Shown here: one piece after another, positions 36,885 through 47,865 of the stretch
Position numbering within the stretch: position 1 is the first letter of the stretch
Layout of the letters: each line of letters opens with the position of its first letter
Source of the DNA: Chanodichthys erythropterus
Taxonomy: Eukaryota; Chordata; Actinopteri; Cypriniformes; Xenocyprididae
NCBI RefSeq assembly: GCF_024489055.1
Contig: NC_090234.1
Coordinates: forward strand, 8,067,490 to 8,131,489
DNA length: 64,000 nucleotides
Direction of reading: 5' to 3'
Translations under genes and position numbers: made by a program
The notes under the pieces: generated by a model
The model's input: the letters and a program-made list of their open reading frames with translations, nothing else
The model's database searches: none
What the model was told of the DNA's origin: nothing

Positions 36885-37136
36885 GAACCAACCCGGCGGG
36901 CACTGGCAGGTCTGGAGTCCTAGATGTTTGCCAGGGCGGTGCTGGAGGAACCAACCAGGCGGGCACTGGCAGGTCTGGAGTCCTAGATGTTTGCCAGGGC
37001 GGTGCTGGAGGAACCAACCAGGCGGGCACTGTCAGGTCTGGAGTCCTAGCTGTTTGCCAGGGCGGTGCTGGAGGAACCAACCAGGCGGGCACTGGCAGGT
37101 CTGGAGTCCCAGCTGTTTGCCAGGGCGGCGCTGGAG
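36885..37136 (-). repeat. 63-bp minisatellite, four units, coding 21-residue repeats
   Basis: Units begin GAACCAACC at 36885, 36948, 37011 and 37074, exactly 63 bp apart and nearly identical. On the minus strand each unit encodes VPPAPPWQTSRTPDLPVPAWL-like residues, so unit changes keep the frame. It lies inside the 36426-38245 LTR element. Confidence 0.92.
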
Positions 37137-37370
37137 GAACTGACTAAGCAAATTTCAACGGTTCAGACGGCCTGGGCAGAAGCAGCAGAACATAAGGCCT
37201 GGATGGCGTCGGCAGGGCAGAAGGCTTGGATGGCAGCGGCGGCAGGGCTGATCAAGGGCGCTCCGTGGCCGTGTCAGGGAGAGCGGGTAGCTCGATCACG
37301 GCCTCCGTGGCCGTGTCAGGGAGAGCGGACAGCTCGGTGACGGCCTCCGTGGCCGTATCAGTGGACTCCA

Positions 37371-37482
37371 GTGGACTCCCTGGCTGGAGCGGGCTCTGGA
37401 GTGGACTCCCTGGCTGGAGCGGGCTCTGGAGTGGACTCCCTGGCTGGAGCGGGCTCTGGAGTGGACTCCCTGGCTGGAGCGG
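37371..37482 (-). repeat. 30-bp minisatellite, 3.7 perfect units, coding 10-residue repeats
   Basis: Units start GTGGACTCCCTGGCTGGAGC at 37371, 37401, 37431 and 37461 (the last partial) and are identical. On the minus strand they encode PAPARESTPE repeats within the 37861-37358 frame. Perfect identity suggests recent expansion. Confidence 0.92.
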
Positions 37483-38245
37483 ACTTATTGACCGGAGCGG
37501 CCTCCGGGCCCTGACGTCCGAAGGAAACCTTCCTTCTCCTCGCCCTCGCTTTACCGAGGTGAAGCTGAGGCTCAGTGCCCACCTCCCCGGTGACTTCAGA
37601 GACGGATTCATGGTCAGGAGCATGCAAACTGCCTGGTTGACTTGGTGAGGCCCAATCTACCCGGTAGCGAAGATAGACGGCGAATCTCCAGAAATCCAAG
37701 TCCTGTAGCCCCTCCATCTCACACCGAGGAAGAGGATCGTCAATGCAGCCATTAAAGATATCCTTCAGTGCCACATCGTTGTACCTCAGCCCCACCGCCA
37801 TCGTCCAAAAGACCTTGGCAAAGCATCCTACCTCTTCTCCCTCCTGGCGTAACGCCATCACTGCCCCTGCATGTGCCTGACAAAATAGTCCTCATGCTGC
37901 TGGATCTTAATGGGTGGTTCGTTCTGTCACGGAATGCACAGACATGAAATGATAAGATCCACGTGCAGTTTAATGATGTAAGTCCAGGGACTAACCAGTC
38001 CACAAAAACAGAAACCAGAAACAAAGTGCACGAAACAGTAAACAACGAACCACAAACACAGGCAAAAAAACACTGAAACTAAATAGACAGAACTAATGAG
38101 CAAACACAAAACACCTTAGTGCAATGTCATGAGGCTGATAAGTCCAAGGGGTGAATTATGGGAAATGAAGTGAAACTGGTGACGTAGTCCGTGCTGGAGT
38201 GCCCTCTGGTGGCCAACCAGGGTACTCCAACTGGATATCGTGACA

Positions 38246-39005
38246 ATATATATTTAATGTAATGTGTAGTCAGCATCTGTACATTTAATGACATTGCAAA
38301 CAATTTATCATAAGATTCAAAAACATTTGAAGTAGTGTTGTCAAAAGTCGGTACTGAAATTTAAAAAATTTGATGCTTTGAGCGCTGTCTAGCGGATTCA
38401 TAAACACCTCTGATTGGCCATTGTGTTCACGCACTCATCAGATATGTCTGTGATTGGCTACAATGATCAACGCTTCAAAAGCATGTTGTAAATAGACATC
38501 AATGACGCTCTTCACAGAGCGCTTACACAGATAGCCTACACAAGAGAGAGTTTGAAAGCAGGCGTCTATCAGCTGATCGGTCCACAGGGGAGTGGGCGCC
38601 CCCACCCAAGAATCACGTGCACTCACACAGAGGCCACTTCTGAGGAATTGAAAAATGAAAACCACCAACCAGCTCTGTCAAAACAAATTTCAGAAGATAT
38701 TTATTTGCAAAGATTTAAACTGCTGCAGTAAGAGAAGGCTATATTCATAATCTATGGGAAAATACTATTATAAATTAGGTCAGTAGATAATTCAGCAGCA
38801 AAAGTTATTCTAGAAAAATGCACAATGATTTTATAAAATCTTAACATTTAGTGGAAAAAATTTTTTTAGTGGGGAACAAATAAAAGGTAAAATGTTCTAC
38901 ATTTAAATGTATAATGCAGCTTTTTATGAGGCAACAACATATGATAGATAGGACAGAACCAGATGAAAGGCTCCAATATAGATGTCACAAAGTCAACAGC
39001 ACCAT
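38246..39005. other. Intronic sequence of TRIM copy 2, nothing assigned
   Basis: AT-rich sequence after the LTR element. No exon, repeat end or RNA gene was recognised. A TTGTCAAAAGTCGGTACTG start at 38338 may be a fragment of a hAT-like terminus. Confidence 0.35.
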
Positions 39006-39498
39006 GGCTGCATTCCAGTTTGTTTTTTTTATGACCTTCCCTTGCTAACTTCCCTCAGTCTCGTTGACTCCGATACATGTCATTGCTTACGTTGCATGAG
39101 TGCCCACTACTGGTGGAACCTTTGCAATGGGCTGAATTGGAATTTCCTAAACCCTTGATCTCTTGGAATCTGCTATGGAGTTGATTTATTATTAAATTTT
39201 TTCCCCTTACAAAAGTGTTTAATCCAGTATTCTATGTATATATGTGTATTTTAAATATTAAAAAAATAATTATTATATCATAGAGTTGTTTGTGGTAGGG
39301 TAAATTAAACGTGATATGCGGTGATGTCACAATCATGGTGCATTGTGGGTTATGGAGCAGCTAGAAGAGTACATATGGAGTAGACCCGCTCCCTCAGTCA
39401 AAAGTGGAACTCACTTCAAAATGGCACGCGGATTCCCCTGAGGGGAAGTGCTTAGGGAAGTTTGCGAGTGCGTGTCTAAAACTGGAGTGGAACGCAGC
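39006..39498. mobile_element. Short element with GGCTGCATTCCAGTTT ends
   Basis: GGCTGCATTCCAGTTT on the left is mirrored by AAACTGGAGTGGAACGCAGCC on the right, with CTTCCCT / AGGGAAG mirrored just inside. About 490 bp, non-coding. It is similar in style to the GCGTTCC/GGAACGC-ended repeats near 55734 and 59567. No clear target duplication. Confidence 0.65.
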
Positions 39499-40280
39499 CC
39501 ATCATTCCACCCATCAGCACTAGATCACCACACTCCACCCACTTGTTCATGATCGCCTGAGTTCTGATTCCCTGCACCTGCACACCCTCATCAACGCACC
39601 CTATATCAACCATCTGTCCCTTCCCTTCATCTGAATATCTGCTGTATTCAGACTTACCTGTGCTGCTCACATTTCTGCAAATAAAACCTGATGAAAAGTG
39701 CTTACCTGTCTGTGAAAGATACATACGCTGTACCGAGTTTTTCCGAAAACAGTCGAGCACCTGGAGGCGTGCCGTGTGAGTGGAGCTAAAGAGTGACAAG
39801 CATGCGCAACTTTTGCGTAGTGATTGTAAGGAACTCCCTGTCGGCCCAAAAACGGATTCCGACGGCCTGGGCGAAGGTATAATACATGTATGTCTTTTCA
39901 ACACCTTTGTGAAGTTCACTTAATTTTTAGAATTTAGTTTCAATCTTACTTTAGCTGTGCACTTAATCTGACTCCAATTTCAAATGATTATTACTCTTAG
40001 ATTGTTTTTCTAATTAGGAATTCTGGGTATCCCATACTTTCAATTATTCGTTCATTACGGACCCGATGCAGCACAGAGATATACTCGCCCGGGTTTGCGG
40101 TAAACTCACGCTCGCAAACTAGCCAGTCTGATCTTAACAATAACACGGAATAGGATGCACAATATCGGACATCACTGAGAAACTGCTGGCGTGGTTGGGA
40201 GAATTTTTGGTGTGGCGGCCCACCACGGCAGAATGAATGTAGCAGAAAGAGGTGACACTGAGGTGCTTGTTTAACACACA
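39499..40280. other. Unassigned intronic sequence
   Basis: Contains a pyrimidine-rich stretch (39500-39660) that resembles LTR sequence with a nearby AATAAAACCTGATG, and minus-strand frames (39476-39919) that show no domain. Probably retroelement debris, but no paired terminal repeat was found. Confidence 0.35.
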
Positions 40281-40446
40281 GAAGTCAAACTCAGTCCTGG
40301 AGGGCTGCTGTCCAGCAGAGCTTAGCTCCAAATCACACCTGAACCAGCTAATAAAGATCTAACTAGGCATATAGAAACTTCCAGGCAGGTGTTTGGAGCT
40401 AAACTCTGCAGGACAGCGGCCCTCCAGGACCGAGTTTGGACACCCC
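40281..40446. mobile_element. Palindromic MITE
   Basis: AAACTCAGTCCTGGAGGGC at the left is mirrored by GCCCTCCAGGACCGAGTTT-like sequence at the right, with TTAGCTCCAAATCACACCTG mirrored by CAGGTGTTTGGAGCTAAA. Total about 165 bp around a short centre. This is a very common type of fish hairpin repeat; a related fragment lies at 51781-51870. Confidence 0.82.
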
Positions 40447-40689
40447 TGACTGAGACTTTCTTTATTGTACATTCCCCTGAACTGGTGGGCATTTGAAAAC
40501 ACCATGTGAGTGCTTAGTGACACTTATAAATTGTTTCCTTGTGTTTCTGAATTTGAGTAGAACTTATAGTGAGAGCCCTTACCGAACTTAGAACCACAGC
40601 GCTGGAACCCCTCTGTAACAAGGTTAGTAGATGTGGGAAGAAGGAGGCGGGAACTCTTAATGCATAGTTTTTCCTTCTGGAGCATCAGT

Positions 40690-41165
40690 GAATGTTTGAA
40701 CCTTTTTAATAGTTGAGTTTGAGTCCCTCATTTGTCCTCAGTATGAAAAGATGAATCTCAAAATCATACAGTCACTGCTGGAAAGGTTTCAAATATGCAA
40801 AAATGCTTGAAAACTGATGAATCTGCAGGAGCTGGAGGATTTTTCTGAAGAACAGAGCTCAGTTTAACTGCTCAGGACAAACAAGAGACTCATGAACAAC
40901 CATCACAAAACATAAAAACAGTCGTAGATCATCAGGTAAACACATACAGTATTGAGAATCAATGGTTCACATACTTGTGAATGGGGTTATTTTAATAAAT
41001 TCAGCGATTGTTTTGTCTTGTGAACTAAATGCAAACATCTTTTATGTAAAATATCTTATTCAGGACAGTACTAAACAAAAAATAACATGCATTTTTTATT
41101 ATCCCTCTTATTTTCTCATTATCACAGATTCTGCAAGGGGTTCACATACTTTTTCATGCCACTGT
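40690..41165 (+). repeat. Repeat family C, copy 2
   Basis: Shares with 34790-35231 the ordered blocks TTAACTGCTCAG, AACAACCATCACAAAA, GGGGTTATTTTAATAA, CATCTTTTATGTAAAAT, AAAAAATAACATGCATTTT and CATACTTTTTCATGC...ACTGTA. Both copies end with ACTGTA. Non-coding here. Confidence 0.75.
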
Positions 41166-41420
41166 ATTATGATTGTGCCCAGTGGAGAAAAGCAGGAGAT
41201 CAAGCACTGAACCATAAGTGATTAGCTGATGAAACTCAGACACTCCTCTTCTCCAGGAAATCTTGCAGGATCTGCCAGGACAGGTGGGCAAGAGTATATG
41301 ATGATTCATAGTGTCAGAGGCAATAGCCAGGTCCAGCAGGATGGGGACAGATGATTTGGAGTTGCCAGTGTTGGATATGTGTTGAAGGTTTTTTAGCAAT
41401 GTGTTTAGGCACCCACACAC
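41166..41420 (-). pseudogene. Degenerate non-LTR (LINE) reverse transcriptase fragment
   Basis: The minus-strand frame contains VPILLDLAIASDTMNHHIL and, after a gap, GSVLDLLLF. These resemble the LDL..AFDT..H..L and QGSVLGPLLF motifs of LINE reverse transcriptases. The catalytic Asp of the first motif is present, but flanking sequence is deleted and altered. It is a short dead fragment in intron 1 of TRIM copy 2. Confidence 0.65.
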
Positions 41421-41989
41421 TAAAAGATAATCGGGCCGTTTTCGGGCCAGTTCTCCACTTCGGACAATCCTAGGTAAAGTCCCGATTATCTTGATGGTTC
41501 TACAGATTATCTTCTCAGATTTTTATGTGGTGTGAGATGTGATAAGAGTGATTGAATCTGCTCAGAAGAACGTATTTACGATCAGAAATCCTGTAGTACA
41601 GGGAGAACCCTGAGGACACACACAGAATGCAGATTGTCACATGAAATGAAACAATACCCAATCAGACAGCAAGCTGAAATCGCATGTTTGTGGTTTCTCA
41701 CATTTCAAATATCTTTTAGTGTGGGCCAGCTTTTCCTCTGGCATCCTTAAATATTTTTATATTAAATATTTCTTGAGTCACAGTTTGTTTAGTTTCCGTG
41801 TTCTGGTTTTTCTTCATATTTGATGACAGTTTCACTAAATAACCTCATTCACATTAATTAAAATGAATATAATTAACCATTAATGAATTTAAACAGTGAT
41901 TTCCATTCTGTCTATCTATACAGTTTTATGTAGTATTTCTAAAGTTTACAGTTATTTGATTCGATTGATGTTATTTGATTTTCATACAG
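41421..41989. other. Intronic sequence before TRIM copy 2 exon 2
   Basis: Unassigned AT-rich sequence. A stretch at 41405-41560 (CACACACTAAAAGATAATCG) looks like a fragment of a dispersed repeat. It ends with the acceptor TTTTCATACAG at 41979-41989. Confidence 0.4.
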
Positions 41990-42461
41990 ATGGTTTTGGA
42001 AGAGAGAAAGAGAATGTTCAAGCAGAGAATCCAGCAGAGAGAGAAAGATCTGGAAGAGCTGAGAGAGGCTGTTGAGTCTCATAAGGTGTGTTTGTAGAAC
42101 AGACGTTTGAGACTCAGTTTGAAATCTCCTCCTGTGCTGGATTTCTTTTAGTCCTACTGAAACCCACTGTGGGTGACAGGCTGTATGAGGCACCAACGAA
42201 AGCTGACTGTGATGTGTGTTCTAACAGCGCTCTGCAGTGACAGCAGTGGAGGACAGTGAGGGGATCTTTACTGAGCTTATTCGCTCCATTGAGAATATCT
42301 GCTCTAAGGTGACACAGCGGATCAGAGATCAGGAAAAGGCAGCAGTGAGTCGAGCTGAAGGGTTCATGGATCGACTGGAACAGGAGATTGATGATTTCAG
42401 GAGGAGAGATGCTGAGCTGGAGCTGCTTTTGCACACTGATGACCACATCCATTTTCTCCAG

Positions 42462-44193
42462 ATAACAGAGCACGTGGCTTGTTGAAAGGAGGTGTGCTGT
42501 TACACACAGCAGACATGCCCAGTGTGAAATCCCCAGACACAGGAGGAAACATAAAAGCTAGCATTGGCATAAACAATACAGGACAAACTAAGGAGACAGG
42601 ACAATATACAAGAAACCAAACACAAAACAGGTGGTGACCATAATCAGTTTCCATGGAAACAAACAAAACCTAATCAAAAACCAATGGGGCTAATGAAACA
42701 GGAACTAGTACAATGGAAAACAGGAACATGCTAAAAATGCATAGAAATCAAAACTGAAACTAAACTACTCTATGTAAGACAAATCAGCTCAAATGAAATT
42801 ATTAATTTATAGGGAGTCACTTAGTTTACGACCGAGCACCTGAATCGTCCAGCGATCATTTGCTCGGGCCGTAACCATAAGCTCTTTTAGCGGATATGAA
42901 CATCCAACTATTGTGAAAGCACTATTTAGTAGCAAGGTAACATAGATCACAGTTTAAGGCAGTAAATTTATAAACACATAAAACAAGACACTTCTTTTAA
43001 GAATTTAAAGGAGATTTTATTGACTATTCTAACACAAACGAATATCTAACACAAACACGCACACACAAACACAAATTCATACACGTTGCAGAAAGAAAGG
43101 AAGTGAGAAAGAAAGAGTTTTAAGAGAGAATGAAATGATGAGCATGATTTCTAGCAAAATATGCACTTCATAAGACCTGACCTGAATGAACCATGAATCA
43201 TTAATTTAATGCACCAGTTCAGCTTTAGAATCTGAAGTTATTTGCTTGTTGTTTGTCTTTGAATGCGGCTTCCCTTGCTGGTGTCCTTGGCTGGAAGTGA
43301 AGGGATTTTCCGAGTTAGTTGGATTGTTGCAGATCCTATCGGGTCCGGATTGATGTGCTGGCGAGTGGAGTCTCTCGTGGCTGACGCTTGAAGTTGAGGC
43401 AGCAAAGGAGTCGTTGGTTGAACTTTGCAACAAAATTTAACTTAGAACGCAAGACTCTCGATGTAAAAAGGAAAGAAAGTTAAAGTAAAAGAAGGGAAAC
43501 GTGAGTGAGAAGATGGATGGCTTGAATGAACTGCTTGTCGGCCCTTTATCGTCTGTTCTTTGTTTTAAGCCATATTATTCCTTTAACTTCTGAATTACAC
43601 TGAACTTGTCTTAGTGATCTGACTATTTAACCTTAGGTGTTTGTCCCACCTCTTTGAGGTGTTCTGACCAATCAGGTTTCATCTTTGTTTTAAAGGTGAC
43701 TTTCCTCCTCCCGTGATCATAAACTAAGTGTCTCTTGAATTCCTGCTCTCGGCAGAGAATACAGAGAGTACAGTTAAGACATGATTTCTATTAAACAGAA
43801 TATGATACATTTTACACAGTTTTCATTCAAGCCACAGTATGAGTTGAAAATAGAGATTTAAATAAATTCCAAACAAGGCACACTTGCAATCAATCATTCA
43901 AAAGATATCACATTTACATGAATTGTGGGTGTTCTTAAGCACAATTGGTCATATGTAGAATGTGTAGACGTGATATAGCATTATGCAGTTGAGATTTGAT
44001 AAGTCCGTTTCAAATTGTTTTGGAACAATTTGATGCAGTTTATTTAATTTCACAGTCTCTGTTATTTTGCTTGTGGATTTTCCACTGTCTCACTCAGAGG
44101 TCACTTAGAAGAAAAAGGCCTGCATTGTCTCTCTGTCTCTTTTGATCTGTAAATCAAAGACTCTTTATCTTCTTGTGGCTCCAGTTGCGTTGT
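42462..44193. other. Start of the 20.7-kb intron, unclassified repeat debris
   Basis: 42480-42800 is A-rich sequence reading like the edge of a retroelement terminal repeat (AGGACAAACTAAGGAGACAG). 42805-44160 includes GACCGAGCACCTGAATCG and a long stretch without coding potential. The minus-strand frame at 43206-43433 is Ser/Asn/Gln-rich with no domain. No paired repeats were found. Confidence 0.35.
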
Positions 44194-44201
44194 CTTTTCA
44201 A

Positions 44202-45292
44202 TAGGGGTGTGACGAGATTTCTTGTCGAGGCAACAAGTAGTCTTGTGATATTGCCATGACAGAGTGTTAGGATGATTAGGAAAGAATATGCCACCGCTAC
44301 GTTTATATTATGCCTTCACTGTCGTTTTGCTTTGTATTTAAATAAAAAACATTTAATTCAGTTGGATAATGGTCACCGACGCTCCATATTTACAGAGTAC
44401 ACATGATTGCGAAAGTGAAAGTAATCAAGCTCGCATTCAAACACGATTTCAATACCCCGCATTTTGAAAGCGGCTCCCTGATGAATGCAAATATCTCTCA
44501 ATATGAAAGCCATTTTAGGCTGGGATGTGTAGTTGTAACCATCTCTTAGCTCTGTATCAAAGAAATATTTGGTCATATTTGCACATTGAATATTGAGAGA
44601 GTGTGATTATGGTTGCACTTAGGCCTATTGTAAAGTGTTACCATAAAAATAAATAACAGTTTTCTCTTAATCTTATTAAGCACAAACAATAAGGTTTCAT
44701 CTGTTAACAGTTAATGCACTGTGAACTATCATGAACTAACAATGAATGACCATTTTTATTAACTAACATAAACAAAGATTAATAAATACTGTAGCAAATA
44801 TATTGCTCATTGTTAGTTGATGTTGGTTAATACATTAATGTTAATAAACGAGACCTTATTGTAAAGTGTTACCATTTTTATTTATACTGTTTTTATTTCT
44901 ATGATCGGTTTGTGGAAAGGAGTTCAATTAGGAGGTCAAAAGTTGTAGAAGCTCATAAATCATGTAAAGTAAGGTCTGAAGAGACTGAAATCATACAGAA
45001 GAGAAGTCAGTCAGTTGAGTGTGTGGCAAAACCTTTTACAGTGCTTGAGTATTGTTGTCTTTTACTGCATATGATAATTCATACTCAGAAAGTAGAACTC
45101 AAATGACATTCATTACAAGATGATTAGTTAAAACATTTCAAATACACCTGCAGAAATTTTTTTCTAGTCATGTATTTCACCATTGAGGATTTCTTAAAAA
45201 TAGTGTGTAAAAATCTTGTCTTGTCTTGTTCTCATGAACTCAATCTCGAGTCTCGCCTCGTCTCGTGAGCTACCTTTCTCGTCACACCCCTA
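44202..45292. mobile_element. Non-autonomous hAT element, 8-bp TSD CTTTTC[A/G]A
   Basis: The ends TAGGGGTGTGACGAGA and TCTCGTCACACCCCTA are inverted repeats. The flanks CTTTTCAA (44194-44201) and CTTTTCGA (45293-45300) match at 7 of 8 bases. Subterminal TCTTGTC / TCTCGTC motifs recur. There is no transposase frame in the 1,091-bp interior. Confidence 0.85.
44631..44875. repeat. Repeat bounded by TGTAAAGTGTTACCAT
   Basis: TGTAAAGTGTTACCATAAAA at the left and TTGTAAAGTGTTACCATTTT at the right are near-identical direct repeats around about 200 bp of ACTAACA / GTTAATA-rich sequence. They could be target-site copies or internal repeats of an element inserted in the 44202-45292 hAT. Confidence 0.65.
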
Positions 45293-45300
45293 CTTTTCGA

Positions 45301-45580
45301 CCATTTGGTTTCTATAAATGGCTTAGAGTTTGCTACCTTTCTCCTCAGTTAGGAAGCATGTGTGGCCACAAAAGTACCTAGCAGGGGGTTGTTTTGTAGA
45401 TGGGCTGAAGCTGAAAATTTGATTCTCTGAGTTTGGGTCCTGCAATGTTGATTAGGGCCTCTGGAATTATGTTTTGAAAGAATCAACTGAAAGATTCATC
45501 TGTCTGGTTTGTCCTTAATCCCTACAACTACTAGGGATGCACTGAAATGAATATTCTGGGCCGAAACCAAAAATAAATAT
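45301..45580. other. Short unassigned stretch with a hAT left end
   Basis: Unassigned until 45533, where CTAGGGATGCACTGAAATGA and GGCCGAAACC look like the left terminus of a TAGGGATGCAC-type hAT element. The right terminus was not found. The element at 45581 follows at once, probably inserted into it. Confidence 0.5.
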
Positions 45581-45854
45581 AGCTGCAAGCAGCAATTCGG
45601 GGCCAAGCCCCAGTAGGGGCAGTAGCGCAATACGGAGCAGGAAGAGCAAAAACAGCAGAAATTGAATGTACATGCAAAACATCTGGTTCAGAAGGACAGG
45701 TGGAAATGAAATGAAAATCAATAGAAGTTCAGAGAACGAACATGGAATGAACTAAAATACTTGTATCTCATTGAAGAGGAATAAAGATTAGCACAATCCT
45801 TATTTGGATAAAAAAGGTATCAAAATGACTCATTACACACAATTGTATAAAGGA

Positions 45855-45930
45855 ACCCCACACAAGATTCGAATCCACGACCTCCGGGTCCAAGGTCCAT
45901 TTCTCATCTCATTGCACCACTGTGCAAGTG
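45855..45930 (-). other. tRNA-like module 1 (not a functional tRNA gene)
   Basis: On the minus strand the sequence runs from TTGCACAGTGGTGCAATGAG (A-box-like) to a GTGGATTCGAATC B-box at about 55 bases spacing, typical of Pol III internal promoters. The acceptor stem does not pair convincingly, so this is a tRNA-derived relic inside a repeat. Confidence 0.4.
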
Positions 45931-46231
45931 AATGTTTCCACACCTGCCAAAGTTTATTAGTTCATGTGAAAATGAACTCAAAATGAAGAATTCTTATAAA
46001 GCTGCACTTTAGATCATTCTGCAGCTCATCATGCTGTAGTGCATTACAGAGCAGGAAGAGGAAAAACAGCAGAAAATGAACAAACATGAAACAGCTGGTT
46101 CAGAATTACGGGCAAGAATGAACTCAGAATGTACATAAGCTTAGATGAAAATGAACACAGCATGAAACAAAAAGCATTTATTTCTAATCCAAGAGGCAGT
46201 AAAGGAATCAAAACACACTATTTTATAAAAC

Positions 46232-46312
46232 CGCTCCACCTGGGATTCGAACCCACTAACTTCGGATACAGGGCTCTTCAGATAACTGGCTTTACACATT
46301 GACCTACTTGAG
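46232..46312 (-). other. tRNA-like module 2 (not a functional tRNA gene)
   Basis: On the minus strand CAAGTAGGTCAATGTGTAAA is followed by GTGGGTTCGAATCCCAGGTG, a near-consensus B-box with T-stem. The 5' half does not give a clear D-arm or acceptor stem. It has the same orientation as module 1, about 380 bp away. Confidence 0.45.
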
Positions 46313-47865
46313 GATGCACATTCAACAGACTGTGGAAGAAACCTTTTAGTCTAACAAAGAATTCACAAAAGCATTACTTAGCATGCTATCCATATTAGCA
46401 TGCTAAGCTAACTTAATGCTAATGAAGCTCATGGTTAACTTGATAACTGAAGAGCCACATTAAAGAGAATGACAACTGGTTAGCATGCTAAGCAATTAGC
46501 ATGCTAAGCTAACTAGCATAAGACAACAAACACAAGCAAGGTCACATTCAGAGATGAATATCTTGGGAATGGTAGCGAATATCAAAAATCCATTCAGTCA
46601 TTTCTGTGCGGCTCGGTCCAAAGATCACCTGAGCTGATTTTGGACAAAATTGGACAAAAATTGTAGGAGGAGTAGCAGAAAAAACTGTTTTCCATTTATT
46701 TCAATATGGCGGACAGGTACATTTAAGGAAAATGACAAATGACACATCGTCGGAATCGGCATAAGCCAGGGAATAAAATGACATAAAGCATACACATTTT
46801 GGAAAGTGTTTTCAAAAGTTATAAGTGGTTTTGCAATAATCATTACATCTGTGGAACAGTAGGTGGCGCTGTGTTGAAACTTCTCAGGTACCTTCAGGAC
46901 CTTCTAAAGGTCATACATACCAATTTGTGTGAAGATATGTCAAATTGTTTAAAAGTTATTGCAATTTATGACAAAATTCAAAATGGCGGACATGTGGTTC
47001 ATCCGATGTTGACGAATTCGATATCCTCGGATTCGGCATGGCACAGGGAATCCATAGACACCAAGATCTTGATTTTCTAATAAAGTGTTCAAAAGTTATT
47101 GGCCAAAATAGCCATTTTTCAGATCTCATGACCTGTAGGTGGCGCTGTTCCCAAATTTGGCATGGAACCTCAGATCATGGTCTTGATCAAGTGTACCAAT
47201 TTTAGTTTTGATTGCTCAAAGTTTGGCCGAGATACAGCCTCTATAGCAATTTTGGGTCAACCTCGTTAACTTCGTGACATCATAACTTTTGAACAAAGAT
47301 GAATAAAAAAAATCTGTTCAGTCATTTCTGTGCGGCTCAGACCAAAGATCACCTGATCAAAGTTTGGACAAAATTGGACAAATTTTGAAGGAGGAGTAGC
47401 GAAAAAACGGAATACTGTACTTTTCAAAATGGCCGCTACTGTAATGGGCGGAGACTTAATGTAAGAATTTTAGTAGAATCAGCATGAAGAGACGAATCAG
47501 ATGTACTAAATTGTATTTTTCTAGAGCAAATGGTTCAAAAGTTATAAACTTTAGAATGTTGAATTTTTGAACTGGTGGTGGCGCTATAGAGTTGGTCCTA
47601 GAGACTCCAAAATTGGTCAGATTTCTAGACATGAGCATCACTACAAGTGTGCCAAATTTCATCATTTTCTCATGTTCCGTTGATAGGGCTGCCATAGACT
47701 CCCATTCGGGAGGAAGAATAATAATAATAAAAGGGAAAACGTACAATTACAATAGGGGCTACAGCCCCTTCGGGGCTTGGCCCCTAATAAATTAATAATC
47801 AACGAATCAATTAATATTATTTCATAATCAACACTCAAATAGCTAAAACTGAGTTGTACAAACAT

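Larger units (their letters stand above)
36426..38245 (-). mobile_element. Non-autonomous LTR retroelement with gag-like proline-rich frame
   Basis: LTRs at 36426-36740 and 37925-38245 begin TGTCACGGAATGCACAG and end TATCGTGACA. A 5-bp duplication ATATA flanks the element. The LTRs differ at several sites, including a 7-bp gain (CCAGAAA-type duplication) in the right one. There is no reverse transcriptase or integrase. The coding strand is minus: 37861-37358 starts MMALRQEGEEVGCFAKVFWT, with LKDIFNGCIDDPLPRCEMEG, then a basic stretch and 10-residue proline repeats; 37092-36796 carries 21-residue repeats. The first part resembles a small gag-like protein. Its copying would need a partner element's enzymes. 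Confidence 0.82.
45581..47790. mobile_element. Element of about 2.2 kb with GGGGCCAAGCCCC-type ends and tRNA-like modules
   Basis: The left end reads TATAGCTGCAAGCAGCAATT then GGGGCCAAGCCCC; the right end reads GCCCCTTCGGGGCTTGGCCCC then TAATAA. The ends are inverted with respect to each other, and the right end can fold into a GC-rich hairpin. The interior repeats a theme: TTCTGTGCGGCTC, GGACAAAATTGGACAAA..TTG and GGAGGAGTAGC occur at about 46602-46676 and 47326-47400, and GTAGGTGGCGCTGT occurs three times. The TTAGCATGCTAAGC motif is repeated at about 46380-46510. No protein domain is seen. Two tRNA-like modules lie on the minus strand. Such sequences are frequent in fish genomes; the class is not clear to me. 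Confidence 0.7.

Noticed and set aside
36885..37136. Regular repeats that could suggest a CRISPR-like array
   Set aside because: Units are contiguous 63-bp tandem repeats without spacers, inside a eukaryotic LTR element.
37226..37648. Plus-strand frame rich in SGLWSGLPGW repeats
   Set aside because: It is the antisense reading of the 30-bp minisatellite; the minus-strand frame has the gag-like start and fits the element orientation.
39476..39919. 147-codon minus-strand frame
   Set aside because: No domain, and it starts at a repeat edge; probably chance in retroelement debris.
45855..46312. Two tRNA genes
   Set aside because: B-boxes are good, but acceptor stems do not pair and both lie inside a repeat; treated as tRNA-like relics.
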